The notes: a model not told the origin generated them from the sequence alone. 64,000 nt of DNA from Arthrobacter sp. ov118 (GCF_900116495.1 NZ_FPAY01000006.1:1-64000), one strand, 5' to 3'. Counted from the first letter of the stretch, positions 8,379 through 17,127 are shown. Numbers and translations are program-made.

Positions 8379-9392
8379 ATGACCAAGATCCTCCGCGTCG
8401 CCGTGATCGGCGCCGGCCGCATGGGCGCAGACCACATCCAGCGGCTCAACACCCGCATCCACGGCGCTGAAGTCGCCGCCGTCGTCGACGTCGACCTCGC
8501 CCGGGCGCAGGCCGCGATCGAAGGCATCCCGGGCGCCGTCGCCCTGGCCGACGCCGACGAAGCCCTCAATAGCGGCGACGTCAACGCCGTGCTGATCGCC
8601 ACGCCCGGTTTCCTGCACGAGGACATCCTGCTCAAGGCGATCGCCAAGGACATCCCGATCCTCTGCGAGAAGCCGCTCACCCCGGACGCCGAGTCCGCCT
8701 GGAAGATTGTCGAGGCCGAGCAGAAGCTGGGCCGCAAGCGCATCCAGGTCGGCTTCATGCGCCGCTTCGACGCCGAATACGCCGCCCTGGGCAAGATCAT
8801 CCGCGACTCCGAACTCGGCGAGCTGCTCATGCTGCACCACCAGCACCGGAACCCCACCACCCCGGCGGGCTTCACCAACGAGATGCTGATCAACGACTCC
8901 GTGGTGCATGAATTCGACGCCATCCGCTACTTCACCGGCGAGGAAATCACCTCGGTGCAGGTCCGCCTCGGCAAGGCCACACGGAACGCGCCGGCCGGGC
9001 AGCACGACCCGCAGCACGTGCTGATCGAGACCGAGTCCGGCGTCCTGGCCGACGTCGAGATCTACGTCAACGCGAAGTTCGGCTACGAGGTGGCCACCCA
9101 GGCCTCCTTCGAGGACGGCATCGTCAGCATCGGCGGGGACAAGGGCGCATACACGCGCAGCAACGGCCGCTGGGGCGGCGCCGTCACCCCCGGTTTCGAG
9201 GAGCGCTTCGGGGCCGCGTACGACGTCGAAATCCAGTCCTGGGTGGACGCTGCCCTCCGCGATGAGATCGGCGGCCCCACCGCCTGGGACGGCTATGCTA
9301 CCGCCGCCTGCTGCGAGGCCGGCGTCGAGGCGCAGAAGAACGGCGAAAAGGTCGCCGTGAAGCTCAACGCCAAGCCTGCCCTGTACAGCTAG
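8379..9392 (+). CDS. iolG: Inositol 2-dehydrogenase (Gfo/Idh/MocA family)
   Basis: A 337-residue NAD-dependent dehydrogenase that oxidises myo-inositol to scyllo-inosose, the first step of the pathway. The N-terminal Rossmann motif is VIGAGRMGADHIQRL. The family EKP motif is CEKPLTPDAESAW (about 95), GFMRRFDAEYAAL follows, and the catalytic Asp/His region is DSVVHEFDAIRYF (about 175). It is the last gene before a strong hairpin. Two further Gfo/Idh genes at 20.2-23.1 kb could handle other inositol isomers, so which one is the main myo-inositol enzyme is judged from operon position. Confidence 0.88.
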   Translation: MTKILRVAVIGAGRMGADHIQRLNTRIHGAEVAAVVDVDLARAQAAIEGIPGAVALADADEALNSGDVNAVLIATPGFLHEDILLKAIAKDIPILCEKPLTPDAESAWKIVEAEQKLGRKRIQVGFMRRFDAEYAALGKIIRDSELGELLMLHHQHRNPTTPAGFTNEMLINDSVVHEFDAIRYFTGEEITSVQVRLGKATRNAPAGQHDPQHVLIETESGVLADVEIYVNAKFGYEVATQASFEDGIVSIGGDKGAYTRSNGRWGGAVTPGFEERFGAAYDVEIQSWVDAALRDEIGGPTAWDGYATAACCEAGVEAQKNGEKVAVKLNAKPALYS

Positions 9393-9399
9393 GAAGCTC

Positions 9400-9429
9400 C
9401 GGAAGGGGCGGATCCGTCCGCCCCTTCCG
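9400..9429 (+). terminator. Hairpin after iolG
   Basis: Perfect 13-bp arms CGGAAGGGGCGGA (9400-9412) and TCCGCCCCTTCCG (9417-9429) surround a TCCG loop. Only a weak CTTGTT follows. It probably ends or reduces transcription of the iolC-iolG unit before iolH-iolT. Confidence 0.65.
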
Positions 9430-9478
9430 CTTGTTCCGGTACCGCACAACCTGACTGATCCACCATGGAGTGTCCTAC

Positions 9479-10354
9479 GTGAAAATCGCCCTTGATCCCA
9501 CGCCCTTCCACCACTCGCACAGCCTGCTGGAATTCCCCAAGGTCGTGGCCGACCTCGGCTACAAGTACATGCAGATGACCCCGCACGCCGATTTCATCCC
9601 CTTCTACAACCACCCCAAGGCGGACGACGAGTTGGTGGGCCAGCTGAAGGCGGCCTGCAAGGACGCGGGAATCGAAATCGCATCAGTGCTGCCCGTGCTG
9701 CGCTGGTCCGGCCCGGACGAGGACGCCCGCGAGGCCGCCGTCCGCTACTGGAAGCGCGCCATCCAGATCACGGTGGACCTCGGCGTGGGCACCATGAACA
9801 CCGAATTCTCCGGGCGGCCGGAGAAGGCCGAGGAATCCGAGCGCGCCTTCTACCGCTCCATGGAGGAACTGCTTCCCATCATCGAACGGGAGGGGATCGA
9901 CCTGCTGATCGATCCGCACCCGGACGACTTCGTCGAGGAGGGCCTGGCCGCGATCCGCGTGATCCGCGGGCTGAATTCGAAGAACGTGGGCCTGGTCTAC
10001 GTCGCCTCGCACAGCTTCCACATGCAGAACGCGCCGCTGGAGATCATGCGCGCCGCGGGGGACAAGCTGCGCCTTGTCCACGTCGCCGACACCATGGACC
10101 ACCACGCCTCGCACGGGCTGCGCTACATCACCAACCCGCCCGGGAACCCGGTGCGCGTGCACCAGCACCTGAAAATCGGCGACGGCGACGTCAACTGGGA
10201 CGAATTCTTCGGCGGCCTGAAGGAAATCGGCTTCCTGGACCGCGAGGACACCGTGATGGTCTCCAGTGTTTTCGCCGAGAACGAGAACGCTGAAGAGGTG
10301 TCCCGCTACCAGCTGGAGACCATGACACAGCGCATCGAGAAGGCGAGCCTATGA
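9479..10354 (+). CDS. iolH: IolH-type sugar phosphate isomerase/epimerase
   Basis: A TIM-barrel protein of the AP-endonuclease-2/xylose isomerase superfamily, about 291 residues, resembling IolH. The GTG at 9479 is chosen because GGAG (9467-9470) lies 8 nt upstream and it gives the family start MKIALDPTPFHH. A GTG at 9470 would overlap its own ribosome site. Likely metal-binding segments are MNTEFSGRP (about 105), LLIDPHPDDF (about 142), LVHVADTMDHH (about 200) and VMVSSVFAENE near the end. The biochemical role of IolH is not well settled in the literature. It overlaps the transporter gene by ATGA. Confidence 0.82.
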   Translation: MKIALDPTPFHHSHSLLEFPKVVADLGYKYMQMTPHADFIPFYNHPKADDELVGQLKAACKDAGIEIASVLPVLRWSGPDEDAREAAVRYWKRAIQITVDLGVGTMNTEFSGRPEKAEESERAFYRSMEELLPIIEREGIDLLIDPHPDDFVEEGLAAIRVIRGLNSKNVGLVYVASHSFHMQNAPLEIMRAAGDKLRLVHVADTMDHHASHGLRYITNPPGNPVRVHQHLKIGDGDVNWDEFFGGLKEIGFLDREDTVMVSSVFAENENAEEVSRYQLETMTQRIEKASL

Positions 10355-11763
10355 CGGCCGAGGTCTCCACGCGCCAGCGGCCGGTCAACCACAAGAGGAC
10401 GCTGCGCACCATCACCATCATCTCCACCTTCGGTGGCCTGCTCTTTGGCTACGACACCGGCGTCATCAACGGCGCCCTGCCGTACATGCAGGAAGACCTC
10501 GGCCTCACTCCGCTCACCGAAGGCCTCGTGACGTCCTCCCTGCTGTTCGGCGCGGCCTTCGGCGCCCTGTTCGGCGGCCGGCTCGCGGACCGCAACGGCC
10601 GCCGGAAGATGATCATGGTGCTCGCCGCCATCTTCCTGCTGGGCACCCTCGGCTGCACCTTCGCGCCCAGCACGGAGGTGATGATCGCGGCGCGCTTCGT
10701 CCTAGGCCTGGCCGTGGGCGGCGCGTCCGTCACAGTGCCGGTGTACCTGGCCGAGGTCTCGCCCAGCGCGCGGCGCGGACGGATCGTGACCCAAAACGAG
10801 CTCATGATCGTCACCGGCCAGCTGCTGGCCTTCATCTTCAACGCCTACCTCGGCAACAGCTTCGGCGAAGCCGGCGGAATCTGGCGGTGGATGCTCGTCA
10901 TCGCCACCCTGCCGGCCATCGCGTTGTGGATCGGGATGAACTTCATGCCCGAGAGCCCGCGTTGGCTGGCCTCGATGGGCAGCTTCGGCGAGACCCTCAG
11001 CGTGCTTCAGCGGATCCGCTCGCAGGTCGACGCCCGGACGGAGTTCGAAGAAGTCAAGGCCATGGCCGTGGAGGACTACAAGTCCAAGATGGGCTCCTGG
11101 AAGGACCTCGGCGTTCCCTGGCTGCGTCGCATCTTTGTCGTGGGAGTCGGGCTGGCCGTCATCCAGCAAATCACCGGCGTGAACTCGATCATGTACTACG
11201 GCACGCAGATCCTCGCCCAATCCGGCTTCGGCCGGGAAGCGGCCCTGACCGCCAACATTGCCAACGGCGCCATTTCGGTGCTGGCCACGTTTGTGGGCAT
11301 CTGGCTGCTGGGCAAAGTGGGCCGCCGCAAGATGCTCATCACTGGACAGCTCGGCACCACGACGGCGCTGCTGCTGATCGGCGTCTTCTCGCTCATCCTG
11401 CCGGAGGGCACCGGCCGGGGATTCGTGATCCTGGCCCTGACCGTCACGTTCCTGGCCTTCCAGCAGGGCGCCATTTCCCCGGTCACATGGCTCATGCTCT
11501 CGGAGATCTTCCCGCTGAAGATCCGCGGCCTCGGCATGGGGGCATCGGCGTTCGTGCTCTGGATCGTGAACTTCCTGATCGGCTTCGGCTTCCCGCAGCT
11601 CCTGGCCGCGATCGGCATCTCCAACACCTTCTTCGTCTTCGCCGTGCTGGGCGTAGGGGCCATCGCCTTCGCCGCGAAGTACATTCCGGAGACCAAGGAC
11701 AAGAGCCTGGAAGACCTGGAGCACCTGTTCAAACAGGCCGCCAAGCAGCCCGTCGCCGCCTAG
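10351..11763 (+). CDS. iolT: IolT-type inositol permease, MFS sugar-porter family
   Basis: A 470-residue sugar porter with about 12 membrane helices. The sugar-porter signatures are all visible: GGLLFGYDTGVINGAL in helix 1, GGRLADRNGRRKMI after helix 2, PESPRWL at the end of helix 6, the helix-7 QQITGVNSIMYYGTQI and the final PETKDKSLEDLEHLF. The last of these is a PETKG variant. Translational coupling to iolH and the inositol setting point to proton-driven myo-inositol uptake, like IolT1/IolT2 of Corynebacterium. Substrate is inferred from context. An ABC importer at 17-20 kb gives a second, different uptake route in the same locus. Confidence 0.88.
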   Translation: MTAEVSTRQRPVNHKRTLRTITIISTFGGLLFGYDTGVINGALPYMQEDLGLTPLTEGLVTSSLLFGAAFGALFGGRLADRNGRRKMIMVLAAIFLLGTLGCTFAPSTEVMIAARFVLGLAVGGASVTVPVYLAEVSPSARRGRIVTQNELMIVTGQLLAFIFNAYLGNSFGEAGGIWRWMLVIATLPAIALWIGMNFMPESPRWLASMGSFGETLSVLQRIRSQVDARTEFEEVKAMAVEDYKSKMGSWKDLGVPWLRRIFVVGVGLAVIQQITGVNSIMYYGTQILAQSGFGREAALTANIANGAISVLATFVGIWLLGKVGRRKMLITGQLGTTTALLLIGVFSLILPEGTGRGFVILALTVTFLAFQQGAISPVTWLMLSEIFPLKIRGLGMGASAFVLWIVNFLIGFGFPQLLAAIGISNTFFVFAVLGVGAIAFAAKYIPETKDKSLEDLEHLFKQAAKQPVAA

Positions 11764-11848
11764 CACTCCCAACGGTAAAGGCCATACCGAGGGTAAAGTT
11801 GTGCTGGCGGGCAGGGTCCACTCCGTCCATGACCAAAGAACCCGGGGT

Positions 11849-12121
11849 ATGAGTTTGAATGAGTACGAGGCCTCACTAATCATCAAGTCCGGAGCGGAGC
11901 TGCTGTGCGCGGCGTCATCTGACCCCCGTTCGGATCAGGGCTATGCCGCGGTGAAAGGCAACCTCTCGGAGGCATTGGAAAGCATTGCGGAAGCGCTCGC
12001 GAACTTTGAAGCCGGACTGGGAGTGCCTGGCCGCTCTACTGGCTGGGTCCAGGACCTTCACCGTGTGGCGGACGCCTTAGGGGAAGGCAGAGCCCGGAAC
12101 GGTGCCGATGGCAGCGAGTAG
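11849..12121 (+). CDS. Small hypothetical protein
   Basis: A 90-residue protein, MSLNEYEASLIIKSGAELLC and onward, that I do not recognise. It has no signal peptide or membrane segment. A repeated Ala/Leu/Glu pattern between about residues 30 and 60 suggests an amphipathic helix. The ATG at 11849 is preferred to a GTG at 11801, but its ribosome site is poor. GC content is lower than in the neighbouring iol genes, and it separates the iol unit from the lipid-kinase gene, so it may not belong to the inositol system. Confidence 0.5.
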   Translation: MSLNEYEASLIIKSGAELLCAASSDPRSDQGYAAVKGNLSEALESIAEALANFEAGLGVPGRSTGWVQDLHRVADALGEGRARNGADGSE

Positions 12122-12176
12122 CCCTGACCTCAAGGGGCAGGCATAGTCTTCATCCCCAGGCCTGGAAGGACGGACC

Positions 12177-13073
12177 ATGGTCACTGAAGGGGCACCTATT
12201 GCCCGTTTTGACCGGATTGCCCTGATCTTCAATCCGGGTAAGTTTGGCATGACCGCCAGGATCGAGGAGCTACAACGGGGCCTTAGCGCCAAAGTGCCGG
12301 CTCTGCGGATTGAGTTTCTGCCGACGGACTTTGCCGGGCACGCACGGGACCTTGCACGGTCCGTGGCGGCGGCAGGGAGACCGCTCATTGTTTCGGTCAG
12401 CGGCGACGGCGGATACAACGAGGTCGTCAACGGGGTGATGGACGTTCCCGGAAGCAGGGCCGTGTGCACCGTTGTGGCGGCAGGCAACGCCAATGACCAT
12501 CACCGGAGCATGCCCGTACGGCCGCTGCCGGAGGCTGTCCGCGAAGGCCCAGTCCGGCATATCGACCTGTTACGCATTACATTCGGGGAGGAACCGGCGG
12601 CGCGGGTTCACTACGCCCACTCATATATAGGTTTCGGGCTCACATCCTTGATGGCGGTCGGCATCGAGAGCGGCGGAAAGGGCAAAATTCTCGAACTCCT
12701 GTCGGTCGCCCGGACGCTCTCTGACTTGAGGCCGTTCGAGCTTGTCCGGGCGGACGGGGCCACCGCCCGCTTCGACAGTCTGATCCTCGCCAACATTTCG
12801 CGTATGGCCAAGTACGGGACGGTCAGCGAGTCGGGCGCCCCCGACGACGGCCGGTTCGAGGTTGTGACGCTGCCCCATTCCGGGCGCTGGAAGATGGCCC
12901 TGATGACCTTTCGCGCCGTGACGCTGGGACTCGGGAACCAGCCCAGCGTCAGCAGCTACGCCTTCACGACGCGGGACGCCGTTCCCTGCCAGATTGACGG
13001 CGAAGTCAGGCATCTTCCCGCCGCCACCCATGTTCTGGTGGAAAGCGCCAAGGGCGCCCTCGCCATCCTCTGA
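12177..13073 (+). CDS. Diacylglycerol/lipid kinase-like protein (DAGK catalytic domain)
   Basis: A 298-residue protein of the bacterial DgkB/YegS lipid-kinase fold. LIFNPGKFGMTARIEELQ opens the domain. The nucleotide loop reads VSVSGDGGYNEVVNGVMD, where most relatives have GGDGTxxEV, and the second motif is AAGNANDHHRSM in place of GTGNDFAR. The C-terminal strand region QIDGEVRHLPAATHVLVESA is normal for the fold. It probably phosphorylates a lipid or lipid-like alcohol at the membrane, but the altered loops make the substrate or even activity uncertain. The ATG at 12177 follows GGAAGGACGGACC. It has no functional link to inositol catabolism that I can see. Confidence 0.75.
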   Translation: MVTEGAPIARFDRIALIFNPGKFGMTARIEELQRGLSAKVPALRIEFLPTDFAGHARDLARSVAAAGRPLIVSVSGDGGYNEVVNGVMDVPGSRAVCTVVAAGNANDHHRSMPVRPLPEAVREGPVRHIDLLRITFGEEPAARVHYAHSYIGFGLTSLMAVGIESGGKGKILELLSVARTLSDLRPFELVRADGATARFDSLILANISRMAKYGTVSESGAPDDGRFEVVTLPHSGRWKMALMTFRAVTLGLGNQPSVSSYAFTTRDAVPCQIDGEVRHLPAATHVLVESAKGALAIL

Positions 13074-13091
13074 TTGGAGGGCGGCGGAAAG

Positions 13092-13541
13092 CTAGACCCC
13101 GGCGTGCAGCCGGGGGAGCGCATCGACCAGCGGTGCCAGCTCCGGTACTTCCTGGGCCTGCGCCAGCGCCCGCTCCAGCGTGGCGTCGTGGACCGGCCTG
13201 CTCTGCTCAAGCAGCGTGATGCCGCTGGGGGTGAGTTCGGTGTAGATTCCGCGGCGGTCATCCGCGCACAGGATCCGGGTCAGCAGACCGCGGTCTTCGA
13301 GCCTGTTGACCAGGCGTGTGGTGGCGCTCGCGCTCAATGCCGTGGCACGGGACAGTTGCTGCATCCGCATGTGCCAGCCATCCTGCCGGCTCAGCGCGTC
13401 CAGCACCGTGTACTCCACCACGGATAGCTGCGCCTCGGCCTGCAGGGAACGTTCCAGCTCCGCTTCGATCAGCCCGTGCAGGGCCGCCAGGGTCCGCCAG
13501 CCTTGCGCCCGGACCTCGACGGCGTCGTCCTTGATGCCCAT
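13092..13541 (-). CDS. MarR-family transcriptional regulator
   Basis: About 149 residues with a MarR winged helix: LSVVEYTVLDALSRQ, the recognition helix ALSASATTRLVNRLEDRGLL (about 70-90) and the wing ILCADDRRGIYTELTPSG. The ATG at 13541 lies 8 nt after AAGGGA and starts MGIKDDAVEV. The open frame extends 16 codons further upstream but without a better ribosome site. It is divergent from an MFS exporter gene with an inverted-repeat operator between them, the usual layout of a repressor-exporter pair. Its inducer is unknown. Confidence 0.85.
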   Translation of the reverse strand: MGIKDDAVEVRAQGWRTLAALHGLIEAELERSLQAEAQLSVVEYTVLDALSRQDGWHMRMQQLSRATALSASATTRLVNRLEDRGLLTRILCADDRRGIYTELTPSGITLLEQSRPVHDATLERALAQAQEVPELAPLVDALPRLHAGV

Positions 13542-13592
13542 CTGCTGATTCCCTTCAGCTCGCGTGCCCGGCGGAGGTGTGCCGGGCACATC

Positions 13593-13672
13593 AAATAATA
13601 GTTGCTTGCGCGCTGTATCTGCTTGTGCAACAATTATTTGCGTGCCAATAAACAGCGCGTATGCAACTACTA
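13593..13672. promoter_or_regulatory. MarR operator region between marR and the MFS gene
   Basis: AAATAATAGTTGC (13593-13605) and GCAACAATTATTT (13627-13639) form an inverted repeat with one mismatch. A third half-site, GCAACTACTA, lies at 13663-13672. The 159-bp divergent intergenic region is much more AT-rich than its surroundings, as expected for overlapping divergent promoters. Confidence 0.6.
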
Positions 13673-13748
13673 GCTTACGCGCGGTACCCCGCCCCGTACA
13701 GCTTTCACTGTAGGGCCATTCTCAAACAGCTATGTAAGGAGCACCACC

Positions 13749-15026
13749 ATGCCTGTTGGCCTGATAGCCCTAGCCCTCGGCGGGTTCGGCATCGGACTCA
13801 CCGAGTTCGTCATCATGGGTCTGCTGCCGCAAGTGGCCGCCGACTTCTCCGTTACCGAGGCCACCGCCGGCTGGCTCATCTCCGGCTACGCGCTCGCCGT
13901 CGTGGTCGGGGCGCTGGGCCTCACCGCGGCCGTGACACGGTTCGAACGCAAGCCCGTGCTGGCCGTGCTGATGGTGCTCTTCATCGCCGGCAACCTGGTC
14001 TCGGCGGTCGCACCCGACTACGCCCTGATGATGGCCGGCCGCATCATTGCCGCGCTGTCGCACGGCGCGTTCTTCGGCATCGGGGCCGTGGTGGCCGCCA
14101 GCATGGTGGAACCCACCAAAAAGGCCGGCGCGATAGCCATCATGTTCACCGGCCTCACGGCGGCCAATGTGCTGGGTGTCCCGTTCGGCACCATGCTGGG
14201 CCAGACCGCGGGCTGGCGCTCCACCTTTTGGGCCATCACCGTCATTGGCGTCCTGGCCTTGGCCGGCATTCTGGCCCTGGTGCCCAACATCGGCTCCGGC
14301 CAGGCGAAGGCCGGCTCCGCCGAGACGGCTGCCGGTTCTGCCGCCGGTTCTGCCTCTGGCGGATTGCGCGGCGAACTCCGTGCGTTCCGGTCGGGCCAGG
14401 TCTGGCTCTCCATCCTCGTCACCATCCTCGGTTACGGCGGCATGTTCGGCGCCTTCACCTACATTGCCTTCACCCTCACCGAGGTCACCGGCTTCTCCGC
14501 CGCCACGGTCCCGTGGTTGCTGATCCTCTTCGGCGTCGGGCTGTTCATCGGCAACACCGTCGGCGGCAAAGCCGCCGACAAGAACGTGGACCGCACCCTG
14601 CTGGTGGCGCTCGCCGTGTTGGTTGTGGTGCTCGTGGCCTTCGCCCTGACCGCGGGCAACCAGCCGATGACCATCGCCTCCATGGTGCTGCTGGGCGGCT
14701 TCGGCTTCGCCATGGTGCCCGGCCTCCAGATGCGCGTGATGAAGTACGCCACCAGCGCCCCCACCCTGGCCTCGGGCGCGAACATCGGCGCCTTCAACAT
14801 CGGCAACGCCCTTGGGGCCTGGCTGGGCGGCGTCACCATCACCGCCGGTCTCGGTTACACGTCCCCGATCTGGGCCGGCGCCGGGATCACCCTGCTGGGC
14901 CTGGCGGTGATGGCGTTCGCGGCATCTCGGGCGAAGGCAGCCCGGGCGAAGAACCACGACGCCGGACGACCGGCCGGCGTCGACGGCGTCGAAGCGAGTG
15001 CCGAGACCGAGTTGCAGAGCGCCTAG
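13749..15026 (+). CDS. MFS transporter, DHA1/AraJ-like exporter
   Basis: A 425-residue major facilitator with about 12 helices. It begins MPVGLIALALGGFGIGLTEF, and motif VIMGLLPQVAADFSVTEATA is typical of the DHA1 group that includes AraJ, YdhP and chloramphenicol-type exporters. LISGYALAVVVGALGLTAAV and ASGANIGAFNIGNALGAWLG are also family-like. An Ala/Gly/Ser-rich cytoplasmic loop (about 180-205) separates the two halves. The ATG at 13749 follows AAGGAGCACCACC. It is divergent from a MarR gene. The stop codon overlaps the stop of iolB on the other strand by four bases. Substrate unknown. Confidence 0.83.
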   Translation: MPVGLIALALGGFGIGLTEFVIMGLLPQVAADFSVTEATAGWLISGYALAVVVGALGLTAAVTRFERKPVLAVLMVLFIAGNLVSAVAPDYALMMAGRIIAALSHGAFFGIGAVVAASMVEPTKKAGAIAIMFTGLTAANVLGVPFGTMLGQTAGWRSTFWAITVIGVLALAGILALVPNIGSGQAKAGSAETAAGSAAGSASGGLRGELRAFRSGQVWLSILVTILGYGGMFGAFTYIAFTLTEVTGFSAATVPWLLILFGVGLFIGNTVGGKAADKNVDRTLLVALAVLVVVLVAFALTAGNQPMTIASMVLLGGFGFAMVPGLQMRVMKYATSAPTLASGANIGAFNIGNALGAWLGGVTITAGLGYTSPIWAGAGITLLGLAVMAFAASRAKAARAKNHDAGRPAGVDGVEASAETELQSA

Positions 15027-15919
15027 CTGCCGAACGGCAGCCGCGGGTCCAGGTCCTGGCCTTCCCAAGTCTGGCGGATCCAGCCGTGGTGCGGGTCATC
15101 GCTAATGAGCCAATCGCGGACCGGGCCCGGGCCGGCCATGACGTTGAGGTAGTACATGTCGTAACCGGGGGCGGCCATGGCAGGCCCGTGCCAGCCGTAG
15201 GGCACCAGGACGACGTCGCCAGTCCGGACCTCGGCCGACACGTCGATGGGACGTTCGTCGGAGGCGTAGACGCGCTGGTAGCCGATGGCGTCGTCGGCCC
15301 CCGGGCGCTGCGGCGCTCCGGGCGTCACCCGGGTCTCGAAGTAGTAGATCTCCTCAAGACTTGTCTCGCCGTCCTTTTCCTCATCGTGCTTGTGCGGGGG
15401 ATAGGAGGACCAGTTGCCGGCCGGGGTGAGGACCTCGCAGACGATGAAGCGCTCGGCCTCCAGCGCGGCGGGGGTCCCGAAGTTGTGGACTTGGCGGGAG
15501 CAGTTGCCCGCACCGCGCAGTTCCACCGGCGTCTCGGCGGCGGTGATGAGCCGGGTCGGGTAGGCGGCTTTGGCCGGTGCGGTCGCAACCGCAACCCGGC
15601 CGCCGTCGGCCGAGCTGATGGTGACGGCCTTGCCGGTTCCCGTATAGAGCACATCGCTGGGGCCGCTGAAGACGCTGTCCCGCCCGGCCAGCGGATAGTC
15701 CTGCCCGTCAACGGTGGCCACGAAGGAGCCGCCCAGCGGCACCACGATGCGTTCCTCCGCCGCGGCGTCCAGTTCGACGGCGCCGCCCGCCGCCAGGGTG
15801 GCGACCTTCAGCCCGGTGTGGGCCCAGCCGTCAACCTCCAGCTCTGAATCGGACGTCCCGATGGAAACATCCCACTTGCCGTGGGTGGCGGTGCCGAGCG
15901 GATAGACCCAGTTGGCCAT
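15023..15919 (-). CDS. iolB: 5-deoxy-glucuronate isomerase
   Basis: A 298-residue two-cupin protein of the KduI/IolB family that converts 5-deoxy-glucuronate to 5-dehydro-2-deoxygluconate, between IolD and IolC. The metal-site region is YPPHKHDEEKDG followed by EEIYYFE (about 170-195), and the C-terminal cupin ends with PYGWHGPAMAAPGYDMYYLN. The ATG is preceded by GAAAGGGCAACTTCC. It lies downstream of gntR on the same strand, 119 bases away with no clear promoter or terminator in between, so gntR and iolB are probably one unit. The rest of the pathway is read from the plus strand. Confidence 0.93.
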   Translation of the reverse strand: MANWVYPLGTATHGKWDVSIGTSDSELEVDGWAHTGLKVATLAAGGAVELDAAAEERIVVPLGGSFVATVDGQDYPLAGRDSVFSGPSDVLYTGTGKAVTISSADGGRVAVATAPAKAAYPTRLITAAETPVELRGAGNCSRQVHNFGTPAALEAERFIVCEVLTPAGNWSSYPPHKHDEEKDGETSLEEIYYFETRVTPGAPQRPGADDAIGYQRVYASDERPIDVSAEVRTGDVVLVPYGWHGPAMAAPGYDMYYLNVMAGPGPVRDWLISDDPHHGWIRQTWEGQDLDPRLPFGS

Positions 15920-16038
15920 GGAAGTTGCCCTTTCGTTGTCGCGCGGAGGACGGCGCGGGTGTTTTCGGGGTTAGGGAAGGTGGCGCCCGATGGTGAACGC
16001 CAGGCTCCAGGGGTGTCTGGAGGACTTGCTGAGGCCTT

Positions 16039-16779
16039 CTACCTTTGAACCAGTGTCATTTCAAAGCTGTAGGAATCTGCCCGGTAGACGTGATGGCCGG
16101 TTTCCACCATCCGCCCGGTGTCGTCTACGGCGGTGCGCTCCATGGTCACCAGAGCGGAGCCGGCGGTGGTTTCGAGCAGCGGTGCCTGGTAGTCGTTGGC
16201 GATCATGGCACCGATCCGCTGCGAGGCCAGCCGGAAGTTCACGCCGCCGTTGCGCAGGATGCCGTAAAGGCCCTGCGAGGCCAGTGCTGCCTCGTCAATG
16301 GCGGTGATGTCATCGCGCACCCAGTTCTCCATCAGGGCCAGCGGCTTGCCGCCCACCTTCCGGAGCCGGGCGAAATGGTAGACCTTGGCCCCGGCCGGTA
16401 GCTGCAGTGCCTTCCGGATTGCAGCGTCCGCCTCCTCATGGGAGAAGCTGAGCACGTCGGTGGTGGGTTTGCTGCCGTTGTTGCTCAGATCGTCATAGAG
16501 GCTGGAGAGTTCCAGCGGGCGGCGGACCTGGCTGGACACCACCTGGGTTCCCACGCCGCGCTTGCGGACCAGGAGGCCTGAGCGGACGAGCTCATCCATC
16601 GCTTTGCGCATCGTCGGGCGCGAAAGGTTGAGCTGGGCGGCCAGGTCGATCTCATTCTCCAGCCGGCTGCCAGGTTCCAGCACTCCGGTGTGGATGGCCG
16701 CCTCGATGCCCTGGACCACCTGGTGGTAGAGGGGAACCGGGGACGAACGGTCGATCCGCAGATTTAGTTGATTCGCCAC
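16039..16779 (-). CDS. GntR-family (HutC-type) regulator, probable inositol repressor
   Basis: A 246-residue regulator with an N-terminal GntR winged helix (PLYHQVVQGIEAAIHTGVLE; recognition helix NLSRPTMRKAMDELVRSGLL) and a C-terminal UTRA ligand-binding domain (YHFARLRKVGGKPLALMENW, then DDTGRMVETGHHVYRADSYS). The GTG start at 16777-16779 has AAGGGAG about 8 nt upstream. It sits between the two plus-strand inositol blocks, shares a unit with iolB, and has copies of the regulon motif in its own leader, so it is the best candidate for the inositol regulator in this window. Corynebacterium glutamicum IolR is also a GntR-type repressor of inositol genes. The ligand is not known. Confidence 0.85.
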   Translation of the reverse strand: MANQLNLRIDRSSPVPLYHQVVQGIEAAIHTGVLEPGSRLENEIDLAAQLNLSRPTMRKAMDELVRSGLLVRKRGVGTQVVSSQVRRPLELSSLYDDLSNNGSKPTTDVLSFSHEEADAAIRKALQLPAGAKVYHFARLRKVGGKPLALMENWVRDDITAIDEAALASQGLYGILRNGGVNFRLASQRIGAMIANDYQAPLLETTAGSALVTMERTAVDDTGRMVETGHHVYRADSYSFEMTLVQR

Positions 16780-16829
16780 TGGGCGCGCTCCCTTGTGCTC
16801 CGCGTCGGCCGGACTCCCGGCGCGCCGCG

Positions 16830-16862
16830 TATGTCAGGCTCATGTTCGATTGATAGGACATA
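16830..16862 (-). promoter_or_regulatory. gntR upstream inverted half-sites (autoregulation)
   Basis: TATGTCAGG begins at 16830 and AGGACATA ends at 16862, giving inverted TATGTC/GACATA half-sites about 21 bp apart. Both match halves of TGTCAGGACA found at the other promoters of the locus, which fits autoregulation by the GntR protein. Confidence 0.5.
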
Positions 16863-17013
16863 CTGCCTTTTTTCTGATATTAGCAGGGCTCTCAGGGGGA
16901 GCCAAGGGCCGCCGACGGGAGCTTGTGCGGCAGGGGCCCGGCGGGGTAGTGGCGTGGCGGAAACCCCGCAGAACCGGCGATGCCATGGTCTGCGGCTCGT
17001 CACAACATTCTAA

Positions 17014-17057
17014 TGTCAGGACAAACTATTGACATCTGTGATGAGAGTCACCATTAT
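17014..17057 (+). promoter_or_regulatory. Promoter and operator of the inositol ABC transporter unit
   Basis: TGTCAGGACA (17014-17023), TTGACA (17029-17034) and CATTAT (17052-17057, 17-bp spacer) reproduce the iolC layout: the motif starts 15 bp ahead of a perfect -35 box here and 14 bp ahead at iolC. The repeated arrangement supports a shared regulator. Confidence 0.65.
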
Positions 17058-17127
17058 CGGTGGTAGATGGCTCGCAGGCCGACCCGATGAAGCGGACGGC
17101 GCGGCCCGGAATCAAAGGAGATTAATC

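Noticed and set aside
13092..15026. MarR/MFS pair as part of the inositol pathway
   Set aside because: It carries its own divergent operator with no inositol motif, and the MFS protein belongs to the exporter-like DHA1 group.
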